A stretch of DNA of 64,000 bases from Streptomyces uncialis (GTDB lineage: Bacteria > Actinomycetota > Actinomycetes > Streptomycetales > Streptomycetaceae): assembly GCF_001905345.1 (NCBI RefSeq), contig NZ_LFBV01000002.1, positions 124,001 through 188,000 of the forward strand, given 5' to 3'. Under the pieces are notes generated by a model that worked only from the letters and a program-made list of their open reading frames with translations, was not told the origin of the DNA and searched no databases. Below, piece by piece: positions 10,911 through 20,330 of the stretch (positions are counted from its first letter, which is position 1; each line of letters opens with the position of its first letter). Position numbers and translations under genes: made by a program.

Positions 10911-13300
10911 CGGGATGGACCTGGGAGTACCACGGGTACGACCCGGCGTCTGAACGGCTGCGCGAGGCCCTGTGCACGCTGGGCAACGGATACTTCGCCA
11001 CCCGCGGTGCCACGCCCGAATGCCCGGTCGGCGACTCCCACTACCCCGGCACGTACGCCGCGGGCTGCTACAACCGGCTCACCTCGACGGTGGCCGGCCG
11101 GCAGGTCGAGAACGAGGACATCGTCAACCTGCCCAACTGGCTGCCCCTGCGCTTCAGGATCGGCGCGGAGAACACCGACGCGCCCTGGCTCACTCCGGAC
11201 AGCACAGCGCTGCTCGACCATCACCAACGCCTGGACCTGCGCGCGGGAACCCTGGAACGGACCACGCGCTACTCGGTCGGGGACAATCAAGTGCTGTCCG
11301 TGCGGCAACTGCGGCTCGTCCACATGGCGGACCCGCATCTCGCCGTATTGCGGACCGAGTTCACCGCGGAGAATTGGGCGGGCAGCGTGGACGTCGAGGC
11401 GGCCCTGGACGGTTCGGTCACCAACGACGGCGTCGCCCGATACCGGCAGCTCGACGGCCAGCACCTCACCGATGTCCGCACCGGGCACGGCACACCGGAC
11501 TCCGCCTGGCTGACCTGCCGCACCCGTACGTCCGCGATACGCGTCGCCATGGCCAGCCGTATGACCGCCGACGGCCCCGTCGAACACCGCCACACCGATC
11601 CGGGCGCCCTCCGGGTCACCCAGTTCCTACGCCTCTCCCTCGCACCCGGCCGGCCGGCCGCCGTCGACAAGGTCGTGGCGCTGCACACGTCACGCGACCC
11701 CGCCATCAGCGATCCACTGCACGCAGCCCTTGACAGGGCAGGCCGGGCACCAGGATTCGAGGCGCTTCTCAGCTCTCACCGCGAAGCCTGGCGGCACCTG
11801 TGGAACGCCGCGGAACTGGACGTACCGGGGAAGACGGGCGAGATCCTGCGCCTGCACCTCTTCCACGTCCTGCAGACGCTCTCCCCCCACACGGCCGCCC
11901 TCGATGCCGGGGTGCCGGCCCGCGGCCTGCACGGAGAGGCCTACCGGGGCCACATCTTCTGGGACGAGCTCTTCGTCCTGCCGTATCTGAACCTGCGCTT
12001 CCCCCAGGTCTCCCGGGCTCTGCTCACCTACCGCTACCGGCGCCTCGAACAGGCACGGAACGAAGCCGCCGACGCCGGCAGGGCCGGCGCACTCTACCCG
12101 TGGCAGAGCGGGAGCGACGGCCGGGAGGAGACCCAGCAGGTGCATCTCAACCCCCGCTCCGGACGATGGCTGCCCGACCACACACGACTCCAGCACCATG
12201 TCGGATCGGCGATCGCCCACAATGTGTGGCAGTACTGCGAGGCCAGCGGGGACACCGAATTCCTGCACACCCAGGGCGTGGAGATGCTGACGGAGATCGC
12301 CCGCTTCTGGGTGGATCTCGCGACCTACGACGACGCCACCGGACGCTATCGAATTCTCGGCGTGGTCGGCCCCGACGAATACCATGACGCCCGTCCCGGC
12401 TCCCCGGTACCCGGTCTGGACGACAACGCCTACACGAACGTCACCGCCGCCTGGGTACTCGCCCGCGCGCTCGACGTGGTGCGCGCACTGCCGCAGGCAC
12501 GCCGGGACCGGCTACGCGAGCGAACGGGTCTCCAGGTCAGCGAACTGGACCGATGGGACGAGGTCTCGCGGAAACTGCGGGTGGCCTTCCACGACGGAGT
12601 CATCAGCCAGTTCGACGGCTACGCCGAGCTCGCCGAGCTCGACTGGAGCGCCTACCGGGCACGCTACGGCGACATCCGCCGGCTCGACCGGATCCTGGAG
12701 GCGGAGGGCGACACGGTCAACCGCTACCGGGCCTCCAAACAGGCCGACGTCCTCATGCTCGGATATCTCTTCCCCCTGTCCGAACTACGTCGGATCTTCG
12801 CCCGGCTGGGCTACGAACTGGACGACGCGATGTGGGGCAGGACCGTCGACTACTACCTGCCGCGTACGAGTCACGGCTCCACCCTCAGCGGGCTGGTGCA
12901 CGGCTGGGTACTGGCCCGCCTGGGACGCGAGGACGCCTGGACGTACATCGAGGAGGTGCTGGCGGGCGATGCCGCAGACATCCAGGGCGGCACCACCGAG
13001 GAAGGCATACACCTCGGCGCCATGGCCGGCACCCTGGACCTCGTCCAGCGCGGGCTCACCGGCCTCGAGACACGGGACGGCGCCCTGTGGCTCGACCCCG
13101 TACCGCTGCCGCAACTGCCCGAATACAGCTTCTCCGTGCGCTACCAGGGGCATGAGGATCTCACCGTGCAGGTACGGGCCGGAGAGTTCCGGGTCACCGC
13201 ATCCGCATCCGGACGATCACCGATCGACATCAGACTCCCCACCCGCACGGTGTCCCTCGCCCCGGGCGAGACCTGCTCGCTGCCGCTGCACGGCCGGTGA
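10907..13300 (+). CDS. GH65 disaccharide phosphorylase (trehalose/maltose/kojibiose type)
   Basis: 797 residues starting at a GTG that overlaps the HAD stop by 4 bp, so translation is probably coupled. It has the GH65 three-domain plan: N-terminal beta-sandwich (1-270), (alpha/alpha)6 barrel with IFWDELFVLPYLNLRFPQVSRA (about 350), the catalytic acid Glu in VVGPDEYHDARPG (about 488) and the phosphate-binding HGSTLSGLVHG segment (about 660). A C-terminal beta domain follows. Such enzymes phosphorolyse an alpha-glucobiose to beta-glucose-1-phosphate and glucose in the cytosol. Which disaccharide cannot be read by eye. Together with the HAD mutase it would release storage sugar such as trehalose into glycolysis without ATP. 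Confidence 0.9.
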   Translation: MTGWTWEYHGYDPASERLREALCTLGNGYFATRGATPECPVGDSHYPGTYAAGCYNRLTSTVAGRQVENEDIVNLPNWLPLRFRIGAENTDAPWLTPDSTALLDHHQRLDLRAGTLERTTRYSVGDNQVLSVRQLRLVHMADPHLAVLRTEFTAENWAGSVDVEAALDGSVTNDGVARYRQLDGQHLTDVRTGHGTPDSAWLTCRTRTSAIRVAMASRMTADGPVEHRHTDPGALRVTQFLRLSLAPGRPAAVDKVVALHTSRDPAISDPLHAALDRAGRAPGFEALLSSHREAWRHLWNAAELDVPGKTGEILRLHLFHVLQTLSPHTAALDAGVPARGLHGEAYRGHIFWDELFVLPYLNLRFPQVSRALLTYRYRRLEQARNEAADAGRAGALYPWQSGSDGREETQQVHLNPRSGRWLPDHTRLQHHVGSAIAHNVWQYCEASGDTEFLHTQGVEMLTEIARFWVDLATYDDATGRYRILGVVGPDEYHDARPGSPVPGLDDNAYTNVTAAWVLARALDVVRALPQARRDRLRERTGLQVSELDRWDEVSRKLRVAFHDGVISQFDGYAELAELDWSAYRARYGDIRRLDRILEAEGDTVNRYRASKQADVLMLGYLFPLSELRRIFARLGYELDDAMWGRTVDYYLPRTSHGSTLSGLVHGWVLARLGREDAWTYIEEVLAGDAADIQGGTTEEGIHLGAMAGTLDLVQRGLTGLETRDGALWLDPVPLPQLPEYSFSVRYQGHEDLTVQVRAGEFRVTASASGRSPIDIRLPTRTVSLAPGETCSLPLHGR

Positions 13301-13357
13301 CGCACACCTCCGACGGCACCCCGGCGACGACAGCCGGGGCCGGTCGGGGACGGGCGG

Positions 13358-13371
13358 GGGTCCAACGGCCC
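13358..13371. promoter_or_regulatory. Candidate OsdR-type box upstream of second stress protein
   Basis: GGGTCCAACGGCCC, extended by G/C on each side, is an imperfect inverted repeat 71 bp upstream of the ATG at 13442. It shares the GGGNCC-N2-CGGCCC form with the site before the first stress protein gene. Confidence 0.45.
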
Positions 13372-13441
13372 CTGCTGCGAGCCCCCATGACATGGCAAGA
13401 GTGGGGACTATCCGCACGACGACCAACCACAGGAGGTTCAC

Positions 13442-14308
13442 ATGCCCCGTACCGTCATCGCAGGCGTCGATGGTTCGCGCGAGAGTCTGTCGGCCGTGGA
13501 GTGGGCAGCCGGTGAGGCTTCGCGGCGAGGACTGCCGCTTCGGCTGCTCCATGTCCGGGACACCTCACCCGGGGTTCGCGCCTTTTTTGCCGGTGCCGGG
13601 AGAGCACTCTGGCCCGATGGCGGACCGCAGGCGGCGATCGAGGGCCTCCAGGCCCGGCACCCGGGCCTCGAAGTGACAACCGACGACATACCTGGCAGGC
13701 CCGCCGAAACCCTCTGCACGGCGAAGGACCAGGAGCTGCTGGTCCTCGGCTCACGGGGGCTGGGCCGACTGGCGGGATTCCTCCTCGGCTCCGCCTCACT
13801 GGCGGTCATCGCCCGCAGCACCGCGCCGGTCGTCCTCGTGCGCGCCAAGGACACGTCATCCGCCCAGGAGTGGCAGTCGTCCGGCGATGTCGTGGTGGGC
13901 CTGGACACTTCCCACCGGTCGGACGCCGTGCTGGAATTCGGCTTCGCCCACGCGGAACGGCACAGCCTCGCGCTGCGGGCGCTGCACAGCTGGCAGGTTC
14001 CCCAGGTGTACGGCGGCGATCCGACGGGCGCGATGCTGTCGGCCCAGACAGATCTGGCCACGGTGACGAGCGAAGTCCTTACGGAGATTCTGGCGCCCTG
14101 GCGGGAGAAGTTCCCCACCGTCGCCGTGACCGAGCGGTGTCGGCTCGGTCACCCCGCGCACGACCTCGTGGAGGCATCGCGCGATGCCGGTCTCCTCGTC
14201 GTGGGCCGCAGGGAGCGCCGGGTGGGCGTCGGCGCGCACATCGGCTCCGTCGCGCACGCCGTGCTGCACCACTCGAAGGCCGCGGTGGCCGTGGTGCCCC
14301 ACGCCTGA
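13442..14308 (+). CDS. Universal stress protein (tandem UspA domains)
   Basis: 288 residues, two UspA domains (about 1-140 and 150-288). Domain 1 has TVIAGVDGSRESLSAVEWAA and LVLGSRGLGRLAGFLLGSAS, the full ATP-binding G-2x-G-9x-G-S pattern. Domain 2 has VVVGLDTSHRSDAVLEFGF and VVGRRERRVGVGAHIGSVAHAV. An AGGAGG ribosome site sits at 13431-13436. It is similar in design to the stress protein at 8082 and is flanked by a candidate OsdR box and a strong terminator, so it looks monocistronic. The likely role is ATP-binding stress or dormancy protection in the cytosol. Confidence 0.9.
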   Translation: MPRTVIAGVDGSRESLSAVEWAAGEASRRGLPLRLLHVRDTSPGVRAFFAGAGRALWPDGGPQAAIEGLQARHPGLEVTTDDIPGRPAETLCTAKDQELLVLGSRGLGRLAGFLLGSASLAVIARSTAPVVLVRAKDTSSAQEWQSSGDVVVGLDTSHRSDAVLEFGFAHAERHSLALRALHSWQVPQVYGGDPTGAMLSAQTDLATVTSEVLTEILAPWREKFPTVAVTERCRLGHPAHDLVEASRDAGLLVVGRRERRVGVGAHIGSVAHAVLHHSKAAVAVVPHA

Positions 14309-14329
14309 TCCCATGCGAGCGCTCTGCCA

Positions 14330-14366
14330 GGGAGGGCAGGGGCGGACACACCGCCCCTGCCCTCCC
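14330..14366 (+). terminator. Putative intrinsic terminator
   Basis: A perfect 15-bp stem (GGGAGGGCAGGGGCG and its complement) with a 7-nt loop, 21 bp after the stress protein stop. It could also stop the convergent sensor kinase transcript. Confidence 0.7.
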
Positions 14367-14807
14367 CCGCTCTCGGCCGACGACAGGCAAGCTGTGCCAT
14401 GTCCCCCACTTCAGCGCCCGCGCTACGCCAGGGGCCGCACCACACGGGGCCGGGAACAACTCGGTCTGCCCCGCCAGGATGTGGCAGCACGCTGCGACCC
14501 GGTGCCCGGATACCTCACGGAGGAACAGCGGGCCTTCAGCAGGCATCGGCTTCCTGGCCTCCTCCCGGCAATGCCCGTGCAACCCCAACTGCCGTGATCG
14601 GCAACGCAGTCGACCAGGACACGCCCAAGCCGCCTGCCCACACCGCGTCCCGTTCCATGCGTCCTCGACCGGTACGAGGACGCGCGACCCCGTACCAGCT
14701 TGGGCCCCGGCCTCCCCTCGGAACGCGACGCCCGCGCTCGGTGGCGAGGCGAACCCCACTGACGCAGCAACTGGCACGGCACCGCCGTCGGGAAGGTCTG
14801 CCCCGCC
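14367..14807. other. Intergenic region without a supported gene
   Basis: This stretch lies between the terminator and the convergent sensor kinase stop. Several long overlapping frames are open in it, but none has a ribosome site, recognisable family or consistent codon pattern. I see no gene here. Confidence 0.5.
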
Positions 14808-16529
14808 CTAAGGTCCGGCCGCCGGGACACGCCACACCAGTCGAGTTCCGCCGCCGGGGGGCGAGGACAACTCCATCGTGCCGCCGCAGCGTTCCGCCCG
14901 GTCCGACAGGTTCCGCAGACCGCTGTGCCGCCCGCTCCCCTCGATCCCGACCCCGTCGTCGGCTACGGTCAGGGTCACTTCACGGCCGTTGGTCCGCAGC
15001 GTCACTTCCACCCGGCTCGCGCGCGCGTGGCGGACGACGTTGGCCAGACTCTCGCCCAGGACGGCCAAGAGGTGGTCGGCGACGAACCGGGAGACCTGGG
15101 TGTCGAGCAGGCCCTCTTTGCGCAGACCGGGCGAGAAGCCCAGGCTCGCCGCCGCGACGGCCACGGCCCGCACCGTACGGGCCCGCAGTCTCTCCCCCTC
15201 GCCTTCGACCTGCGTCCGCAGCCCGAAGATCGTGGAGCGGATGATCTTGATGGTTGCGTCCAGGTCGTCGACCGCACGTTCCACCCGTTCCGACGCCTCG
15301 GGGTGGTCGATGAAGCGTCCAGCGCTCTGCAACGTCATCCCCGTGGCGAACAGTCGCTGAATCGCCAGATCGTGCAGATCGCGCGCGATCCGGTCGCGTT
15401 CCTCAAGCAGCACGATCTGCTCGGTGTCGCTCCGGCGTTCCGCCAGCTCCATGGCCACCGCGGCCGTACCGGCGAATCCCAGAACGGGGCGGATCTCCTC
15501 GGCGAGGAACGGCGCACGACCCGAGGCACGGACAAGCAGCAGGACCCCGCGCACGCCGGCGCCGGTGCCGATGGGAATCGCCACGCCCGGACCCAGCCCG
15601 GTCGGTCCGCCCAAGTACGCCGCGGGACCTGGATCATCCATGTCCTCACTGGTGACCGGCACAGCACGGGTGAACGCCGTACCGATCAGTCCGCTGGACA
15701 CCGCCAGACGCAGAGCTCGGTACCGGTCGGCCTCCAGACCGTCGGCCAGCTCCACGACCAGCGAGTCCCGGTCGGCAGCGGGCAGCGCGACCACGACCAG
15801 ATCGGCGCCCGCGATCTCTCGCGCCCGGTCGGCGATCAGAGCGAGCACCACAGCGCGCTCACTGCCCGACAGCAGGCTCTGCGTGACCTCGGCCGTCGCC
15901 TGGAGCCACAGCTCCCGCTGCTGGGACCTCTCGTACAGTCGGGCGTTGTCGATGGCCACGCCCGCCGCCACGGCCAGGGTGGTCAGGATCGACTCGTCCT
16001 CGGCGTCGAACTGGGCACCACCCAGTTTCTCGGTGAGGTACAGATTGCCGAACACCTGGCCGCGTATCCGGATCGGCACTCCCAGAAAGGTGCTCATCGG
16101 GGGGTGACCGGCCGGGAAGCCGTAGGAAGAGGCGTGCTCGGAGAGTTTCGCCAGACGCAGGGGCTCAGGGTGAGCGACCAGCTCGCCGAGGATGCCGTGG
16201 CCGGACGGCGACGAGCCGATCACGGCGGCCTCTGCGTCGTCCACACCGACGGTCAGGAACTGGACGAGCTTCTCGTGATCCGGACCGATGACCCCGAGGG
16301 CCCCGTATCGCGCACGCACCAGAGCCGTCGCCGCCTTCACCACATGCCGCAGGACGTGTTCCAGTTCCAGGTCACGCCCGACGGACATCACCACTTCCAT
16401 GAGGTCCTGAACCCGGTCACGCGTGCTGTGCGCCGCATCCAGCCGCCCCTGCAACAGAGCGAGCTGCTCATCGCACTCCTGCCGCCCGCCCTGTGCGGGC
16501 CGGGCTCCGCTGTCCTGTGCGTGTGTCAC
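14808..16529 (-). CDS. osdK: GAF-domain sensor histidine kinase (DevS/OsdK-like)
   Basis: 573 residues. Two GAF domains occupy about 50-200 and 220-370. The dimerisation/phosphoacceptor region carries IARDLHDLAIQRLFATG (His about 393, HisKA_3 type). The ATPase domain has ESLANVVRHARASRVEV (N box), VADDGVGI and GLRNLSDRAERCGGTMEL. This is the architecture of mycobacterial DosS/DosT and Streptomyces OsdK, where the first GAF can bind heme and sense O2, NO or CO. It is 103 bp downstream of the response regulator gene on the same strand. I infer that it phosphorylates that regulator. There is no membrane segment, so it is cytosolic. The symbol rests on architecture and gene neighbourhood. Confidence 0.85.
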   Translation of the reverse strand: MTHAQDSGARPAQGGRQECDEQLALLQGRLDAAHSTRDRVQDLMEVVMSVGRDLELEHVLRHVVKAATALVRARYGALGVIGPDHEKLVQFLTVGVDDAEAAVIGSSPSGHGILGELVAHPEPLRLAKLSEHASSYGFPAGHPPMSTFLGVPIRIRGQVFGNLYLTEKLGGAQFDAEDESILTTLAVAAGVAIDNARLYERSQQRELWLQATAEVTQSLLSGSERAVVLALIADRAREIAGADLVVVALPAADRDSLVVELADGLEADRYRALRLAVSSGLIGTAFTRAVPVTSEDMDDPGPAAYLGGPTGLGPGVAIPIGTGAGVRGVLLLVRASGRAPFLAEEIRPVLGFAGTAAVAMELAERRSDTEQIVLLEERDRIARDLHDLAIQRLFATGMTLQSAGRFIDHPEASERVERAVDDLDATIKIIRSTIFGLRTQVEGEGERLRARTVRAVAVAAASLGFSPGLRKEGLLDTQVSRFVADHLLAVLGESLANVVRHARASRVEVTLRTNGREVTLTVADDGVGIEGSGRHSGLRNLSDRAERCGGTMELSSPPGGGTRLVWRVPAAGP

Positions 16530-16632
16530 CGAACACGCTCCTCGGGCTGCCTCAGGAGACCCGCTGTCACGGGCGCGAGTGCCCGGACGGGCCGAAGCAC
16601 CGGCTCACGGCCAAACCGACCGCGCTGCGGGC

Positions 16633-17394
16633 TCATCGGCCGGGGCCACGGTACCGATCGGGATCCGCCCGTCCGGAACCGTCCGAACCCGCTCTCGCGG
16701 CGGCGGCCGGCCTCCCCTCCGCCGCGCCGGACACCTGGGTGGCGATGACCGCCGCCTGCACACGCCGCTCGACACCGAGCTTCGCCAGCACGCGAGATAT
16801 GTGATTCTTGACCGTCTTCTCGGCGAGAAAGACCCGCAGACCGATCTCACGATTGGTCAGGCCCTCGCCGATCAGCGCGAGGATGTCACGTTCACGGCTG
16901 GTCAGACCGTACAGAGCGTCCGCCGCCGACTCGTCGCGGTCCTCACCCCGCAGCCGCGACATCAACCGGGCCGCCGCGCTGGGATCCAGCAAGGACTTGC
17001 CCGAGGCCACCGTGCGCACGGCCGCAACAAGATCGCCGCCCTGGATCAGCTTCAGCACATACCCGGACGCCCCGGCCATGACGGCGTCCAGCAGGGCCTC
17101 CTCGTCATCGAAAGACGTCAGCATCAGGCAGGCGAGGTCGGGCATTCGTGAGCGCAGCTCCCGGCAGACGTCCACTCCGTTTCCGTCGGGGAGCCGCACA
17201 TCGAGCACCGCCACGTCCGGGCGCAGCGCCGGGACCCGCGTCAGAGCCTGTTCCGCGGTCCCCGCCTCACCGACCACGCTGATGTCCGGCTCGTCGCCGA
17301 GGAGATCACGCACACCGCGCCTCACCACTTCGTGATCGTCCAAGAGGAAAACCCGGATCGGATTCTCAGGACCGCGTGAACCGCTGTCCGGCAT
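16633..17394 (-). CDS. osdR: LuxR-family response regulator (DevR/OsdR-like)
   Basis: 253 residues. The receiver domain (12-130) has the acidic pair in [13 protein letters not shown], the phosphoacceptor Asp in [15 protein letters not shown] (about 63), T in [13 protein letters not shown] and K in [12 protein letters not shown]. The LuxR helix-turn-helix spans about 160-220 ([20 protein letters not shown]...[15 protein letters not shown]). The 30-residue Ala/Gly/Arg tail is disordered. It is the first gene of the pair with the kinase. In mycobacteria and S. coelicolor such regulators activate the dormancy regulon, including universal stress proteins and metabolic genes like those at 2.4-14.3 kb. 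Confidence 0.88.
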   Translation of the reverse strand: MPDSGSRGPENPIRVFLLDDHEVVRRGVRDLLGDEPDISVVGEAGTAEQALTRVPALRPDVAVLDVRLPDGNGVDVCRELRSRMPDLACLMLTSFDDEEALLDAVMAGASGYVLKLIQGGDLVAAVRTVASGKSLLDPSAAARLMSRLRGEDRDESAADALYGLTSRERDILALIGEGLTNREIGLRVFLAEKTVKNHISRVLAKLGVERRVQAAVIATQVSGAAEGRPAAAARAGSDGSGRADPDRYRGPGR

Positions 17395-17581
17395 GGACCG
17401 CTCCTCAGTGCTGTCGATCGCGCAGTCCGCGGGAACAGGGGCCCCCGCTCAGCCAAGACTCCAGCATTCCTCCATTTGCGGCTAGTGATCCGAGTCGAAG
17501 ATTCATCGACAATGGTCGACCACCTCGCCCGCACCACCGCGGTCACCTGGCCGCCCGGTAGGAGGCCGCGCAGCGGGAGGC

Positions 17582-18066
17582 GCTGATCGGCGGCGATCTC
17601 TACAGCGCGTGCTCCACCCCGCACGGTGTACGGCTGGTCATGGGCGACGTCCGGGGCAAGGGCATCACCGCGATCGAGACCGTCCCCATCGTCCTGGGCG
17701 CCTTCCGCGAGGCGTCGCACGACGAGAGGACACTCCCCGAGGTGGCGGCCCGCCTGGAGAAAACGCTGGACCGGGACCGCGCGGACCGGAACGGTGGCCA
17801 CGACCTGGAACTCCGCCTGACGGGCAGACGCTTTCCGACCCCCGCCCGCCTCCTCAGCACCCTCGTCGACGACGTACAACGCTTCTCGGGCGGCCTCACC
17901 GCGACGACATGGCCCTCCTCGCCACCCACAAGCCGCTGCCCCGCCCGGCACGCCGAAGCCGTTGCGAGCGCGGATCGCGGGCGGCTTCGGGTGGTAGACG
18001 TCGCCGGACCGTACGAGGTACCCGCCCCGGCCGTCCTTCTTCCGGATGGCCGGCTACTGGAGGGCA
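17582..18066 (+). pseudogene. SpoIIE/PP2C-type phosphatase remnant
   Basis: The segment IGGDLYSACSTPHGVRLVMGDVRGKGITAIET and VLGAFREASHDERTLPEVAARLE is the metal-binding core of a SpoIIE-like serine phosphatase (the GGD and GDVxGKG Asp motifs). It has no start codon in frame. The frame is lost near 17820, and DDMALLATHKPLP, the usual C-terminal motif, appears in another frame at about 17905. A piece like PAPAVLLPDGRLLEG (about 18020) is displaced from its normal place. The gene has deletions and frameshifts and is dead. It sits divergent from the OsdR gene. Confidence 0.7.
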
Positions 18067-18153
18067 CCACGTTGATCAGCCGGCGACGGCCCGCACCTCG
18101 CACGGTGGTCTAATTCCGGACACGTTACCTGTGCGGACGTGGACACGACGCAT

Positions 18154-18169
18154 TGCCCTGTCAAGGGCA
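18154..18169. promoter_or_regulatory. Short dyad upstream of the tyrosinase operon
   Basis: TGCCCTGTCAAGGGCA is a perfect 6-4-6 inverted repeat about 240 bp upstream of melC1. The surrounding 18110-18407 stretch is less GC-rich than average and probably holds the melC promoter. I cannot place -35/-10 boxes with certainty. Confidence 0.3.
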
Positions 18170-18407
18170 TTTCTCATGAGGCAGAAGTGATTCTCATCGA
18201 ATCCTCACCTCAACACCCCCGCGCATCCGGCCACCCACTCGACGCGAAAAGAACCAGCCACCGGCTGTCCAGTTTCAAAATGACCACTTCACACCGAACC
18301 GAGAATTCGTCCCTTCTCCGGCACTCCAACGGCCTGTACTCATGACGCAAGCGGCCCGAATTCATCATCTGGCCGCGTACAGCCGTGAATCAGGGGGTCT
18401 CTCTGTC

Positions 18408-18860
18408 ATGACCAAACTCACCCGACGCCAAGCCTTCGGCACCGTCGCGGGTGCCGCAGCGGGCATAGCCGTGGCCGGAATAGCCGTAGCTTCCGCGAAC
18501 GCCACACCGGACAAGGCCAGCCGGTCCACCACCGCAGCAACCGGAACCGCAGCCGGCACGAAGCACCACCACACAGCCGTCCCGGCGCCCTTCAGCGAAG
18601 TCTTCGAAGGGCGTCGTATCCAGGGCATACCCGGCGACGCCAACGCCAAGAGCGAGGCGCACGGGCAGCATCACACATCCGCCACCGGCTATCGCGTCCT
18701 GATCGACGGCCGGGAACTGCATGTGATGCAGAAACCGGACAGCAGCTGGACCAGCGTGATGAACCATTACCAGACGTTCCCGGACCCACACACCACCGCC
18801 CGCGCCGCGGTGACCTCGCTCATGGGCGCCGACCTCGTCCCCCACACCCCCACCGCCTGA
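18408..18860 (+). CDS. melC1: Tyrosinase cofactor (copper chaperone) MelC1
   Basis: 150 residues from the ATG at 18408, which places a twin-arginine signal at the N-terminus (TKLTRRQAFGTVAGAAAGIAV). The frame opens earlier, at 18342, but that would bury the signal. The mature part has the MelC1 pattern: FSEVFEGRRIQG, then HHTSATGYRVLIDGRELHVMQ (the Tyr and His that deliver copper), then SVMNHYQTFPDPHTTARAAV. MelC1 binds apo-tyrosinase, inserts the two copper ions and carries the enzyme through the Tat pathway. The tyrosinase gene follows after 16 bp. Confidence 0.95.
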   Translation: MTKLTRRQAFGTVAGAAAGIAVAGIAVASANATPDKASRSTTAATGTAAGTKHHHTAVPAPFSEVFEGRRIQGIPGDANAKSEAHGQHHTSATGYRVLIDGRELHVMQKPDSSWTSVMNHYQTFPDPHTTARAAVTSLMGADLVPHTPTA

Positions 18861-18876
18861 ACCGGGAGCAGCCGCC

Positions 18877-19695
18877 ATGACCGTACGGAAGAATCAGGCG
18901 AACCTCACCCCCGCCGAGAAGCGAGCCTTCGTCAACGCCGTGGTGGAACTCAAGCGGAGAGGCCGGTACGACCCCTTCGTCACCACTCATCGCGAGATCT
19001 TCATCTCCGATATGACGGGCCCGATACGGCAGGGGCACGAATCACCGTCGTTCCTGCCGTGGCACCGCCAATATCTGATCGACTTCGAGCGGGCACTCCA
19101 GTCGATCAACCCCAATGTGTCCATCCCGTACTGGGACTGGACCAGGGACCGGACGCCCACATCCTCCCTCTGGTCGGCCAACTTCCTCGGTGGAAACGGC
19201 CGGCGGCCGGACGGACAGGTGATGAACGGCCCCTTCGCCCACTCCAACGGCAACTGGAGCATCACCGTCCAGGACGACACCGCGCCCTTCCTCCGGCGTG
19301 CCATGGCGCCAACGGGCATGCCACTGCCGACCAGGGCCGAGCTGAACACCGTTCTCGCCGTCACTCCGTATGACACGACGCCATGGGACTTCACCGCCCC
19401 GGGGTTCCGCAACAGCCTCGAAGGCGGAGCCGGTCCGGGCCTGCACAACAGGGTGCACAACTGGGTCGGCGGGCAGATGCTGCAGAGCGTGTCTCCCAAT
19501 GATCCGGTCTTCTGGCTGCACCACTGTTTCGTCGACAAGATCTGGGCGGACTGGCAGCGGCGCCACCCGCAGCACTCCTATCTGCCCGCAGTGAGCACCA
19601 CGGGCGTGGTGGCGCTCAACCAGGCCATGGCCCCGTGGAACAACGTCACCCCGGCCGCGATGCTCGACCACACCCGCTTCTACACCTACGCCTAG
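18877..19695 (+). CDS. melC2: Tyrosinase MelC2
   Basis: 272 residues, standard length for Streptomyces tyrosinase. It oxidises monophenols and o-diphenols to o-quinones, leading to melanin. CuA ligands are seen in FVTTHREIF, RQGHESPSFLPWHRQYL; CuB ligands in LHNRVHNWVGGQM and FWLHHCFVDKIWADWQ. It has no own signal and is exported with MelC1 by the Tat system. The ATG follows a GGGAGCAGCC site, and the gene forms a two-gene operon with melC1. All six copper His appear intact. Confidence 0.96.
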   Translation: MTVRKNQANLTPAEKRAFVNAVVELKRRGRYDPFVTTHREIFISDMTGPIRQGHESPSFLPWHRQYLIDFERALQSINPNVSIPYWDWTRDRTPTSSLWSANFLGGNGRRPDGQVMNGPFAHSNGNWSITVQDDTAPFLRRAMAPTGMPLPTRAELNTVLAVTPYDTTPWDFTAPGFRNSLEGGAGPGLHNRVHNWVGGQMLQSVSPNDPVFWLHHCFVDKIWADWQRRHPQHSYLPAVSTTGVVALNQAMAPWNNVTPAAMLDHTRFYTYA

Positions 19696-19724
19696 CGATG
19701 GTTCGTCAAACCGGGCGGTAGAGA

Positions 19725-20196
19725 TCAGGTGGGCGTCAGCGTCTCAGCCCGTGGATCCTTACGGCTTCGGCCAGGTCAACCGCGGCTGCGGGCTGGGGGT
19801 ACCGGGCCGGGGCAGGTCGGTGGCCGTACCAGGTCGACTCGCGGGCAGGGTCTGCGGGTGGGCGATGGCCACGACGAGGCGGACGTTGCCGTCAGTTCCC
19901 CGGCGATGCCTCGGCAGCCCACCAGGTGATGGTGTGTCCGTCGCGGAAGGCCGCTACCGCCCGTGACGTCACTCCGGCCTGTTTGGCTTTGCGGGCCGGT
20001 TCGCCGGCAGCTTGCTGCGGAAGCCTGGGCCCTTCTTGCCAGTCAGGAAGTGGTGGGTGGGGATGTACGGCACCGCGTGCAGCGGGTAGCACAGACGCTC
20101 ATCGGCCAGCAGGTCGTCACCGTGACCACGCCGCGGTCGACCTTGCCATCGACGTGGCGGCGTGCTGATCTTCCTCGAAGAGATCAACGCCTCCAT
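19725..20196 (-). pseudogene. IS701-like transposase remnant
   Basis: On the minus strand, pieces in different frames spell a Streptomyces IS701-type transposase: DLLADERLCYPLHAVPYIPTHHF (about 20110-20040), FRDGHTITWWAAEAS (about 19945-19905), VRLVVAIAHPQTLP (about 19880), TATDLPRPGTPSP and DLAEAVRIHGLR (about 19750). Several frameshifts and at least one large internal deletion separate them, so the element is dead. It lies just after the tyrosinase operon. Confidence 0.75.
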
Positions 20197-20330
20197 GGAG
20201 CAGCCGGCCCACTGTTCGGGAGAAGCCCCGTGAGCCCGGCGACCCGAAGATCTCCCCGGCCGTCGTTGCCCTCAACGAGGTCCTCGACGACTGCGGGCAG
20301 CCCGCGCCCAGCCCGGCACCACTCGACGGG
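20155..20330 (+). pseudogene. Possible AAA/MoxR-type ATPase fragment
   Basis: One plus-strand frame reads GGVLIFLEEINASMEQPA, resembling a Walker B region of MoxR-type ATPases (GGVLFLDEIN). It is followed after a stop by DPKISPAVVALNEVLDD. It is too short to be sure, lacks a start and overlaps the IS relic edge. The rest of 20197-20542 shows no gene. Confidence 0.25.
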
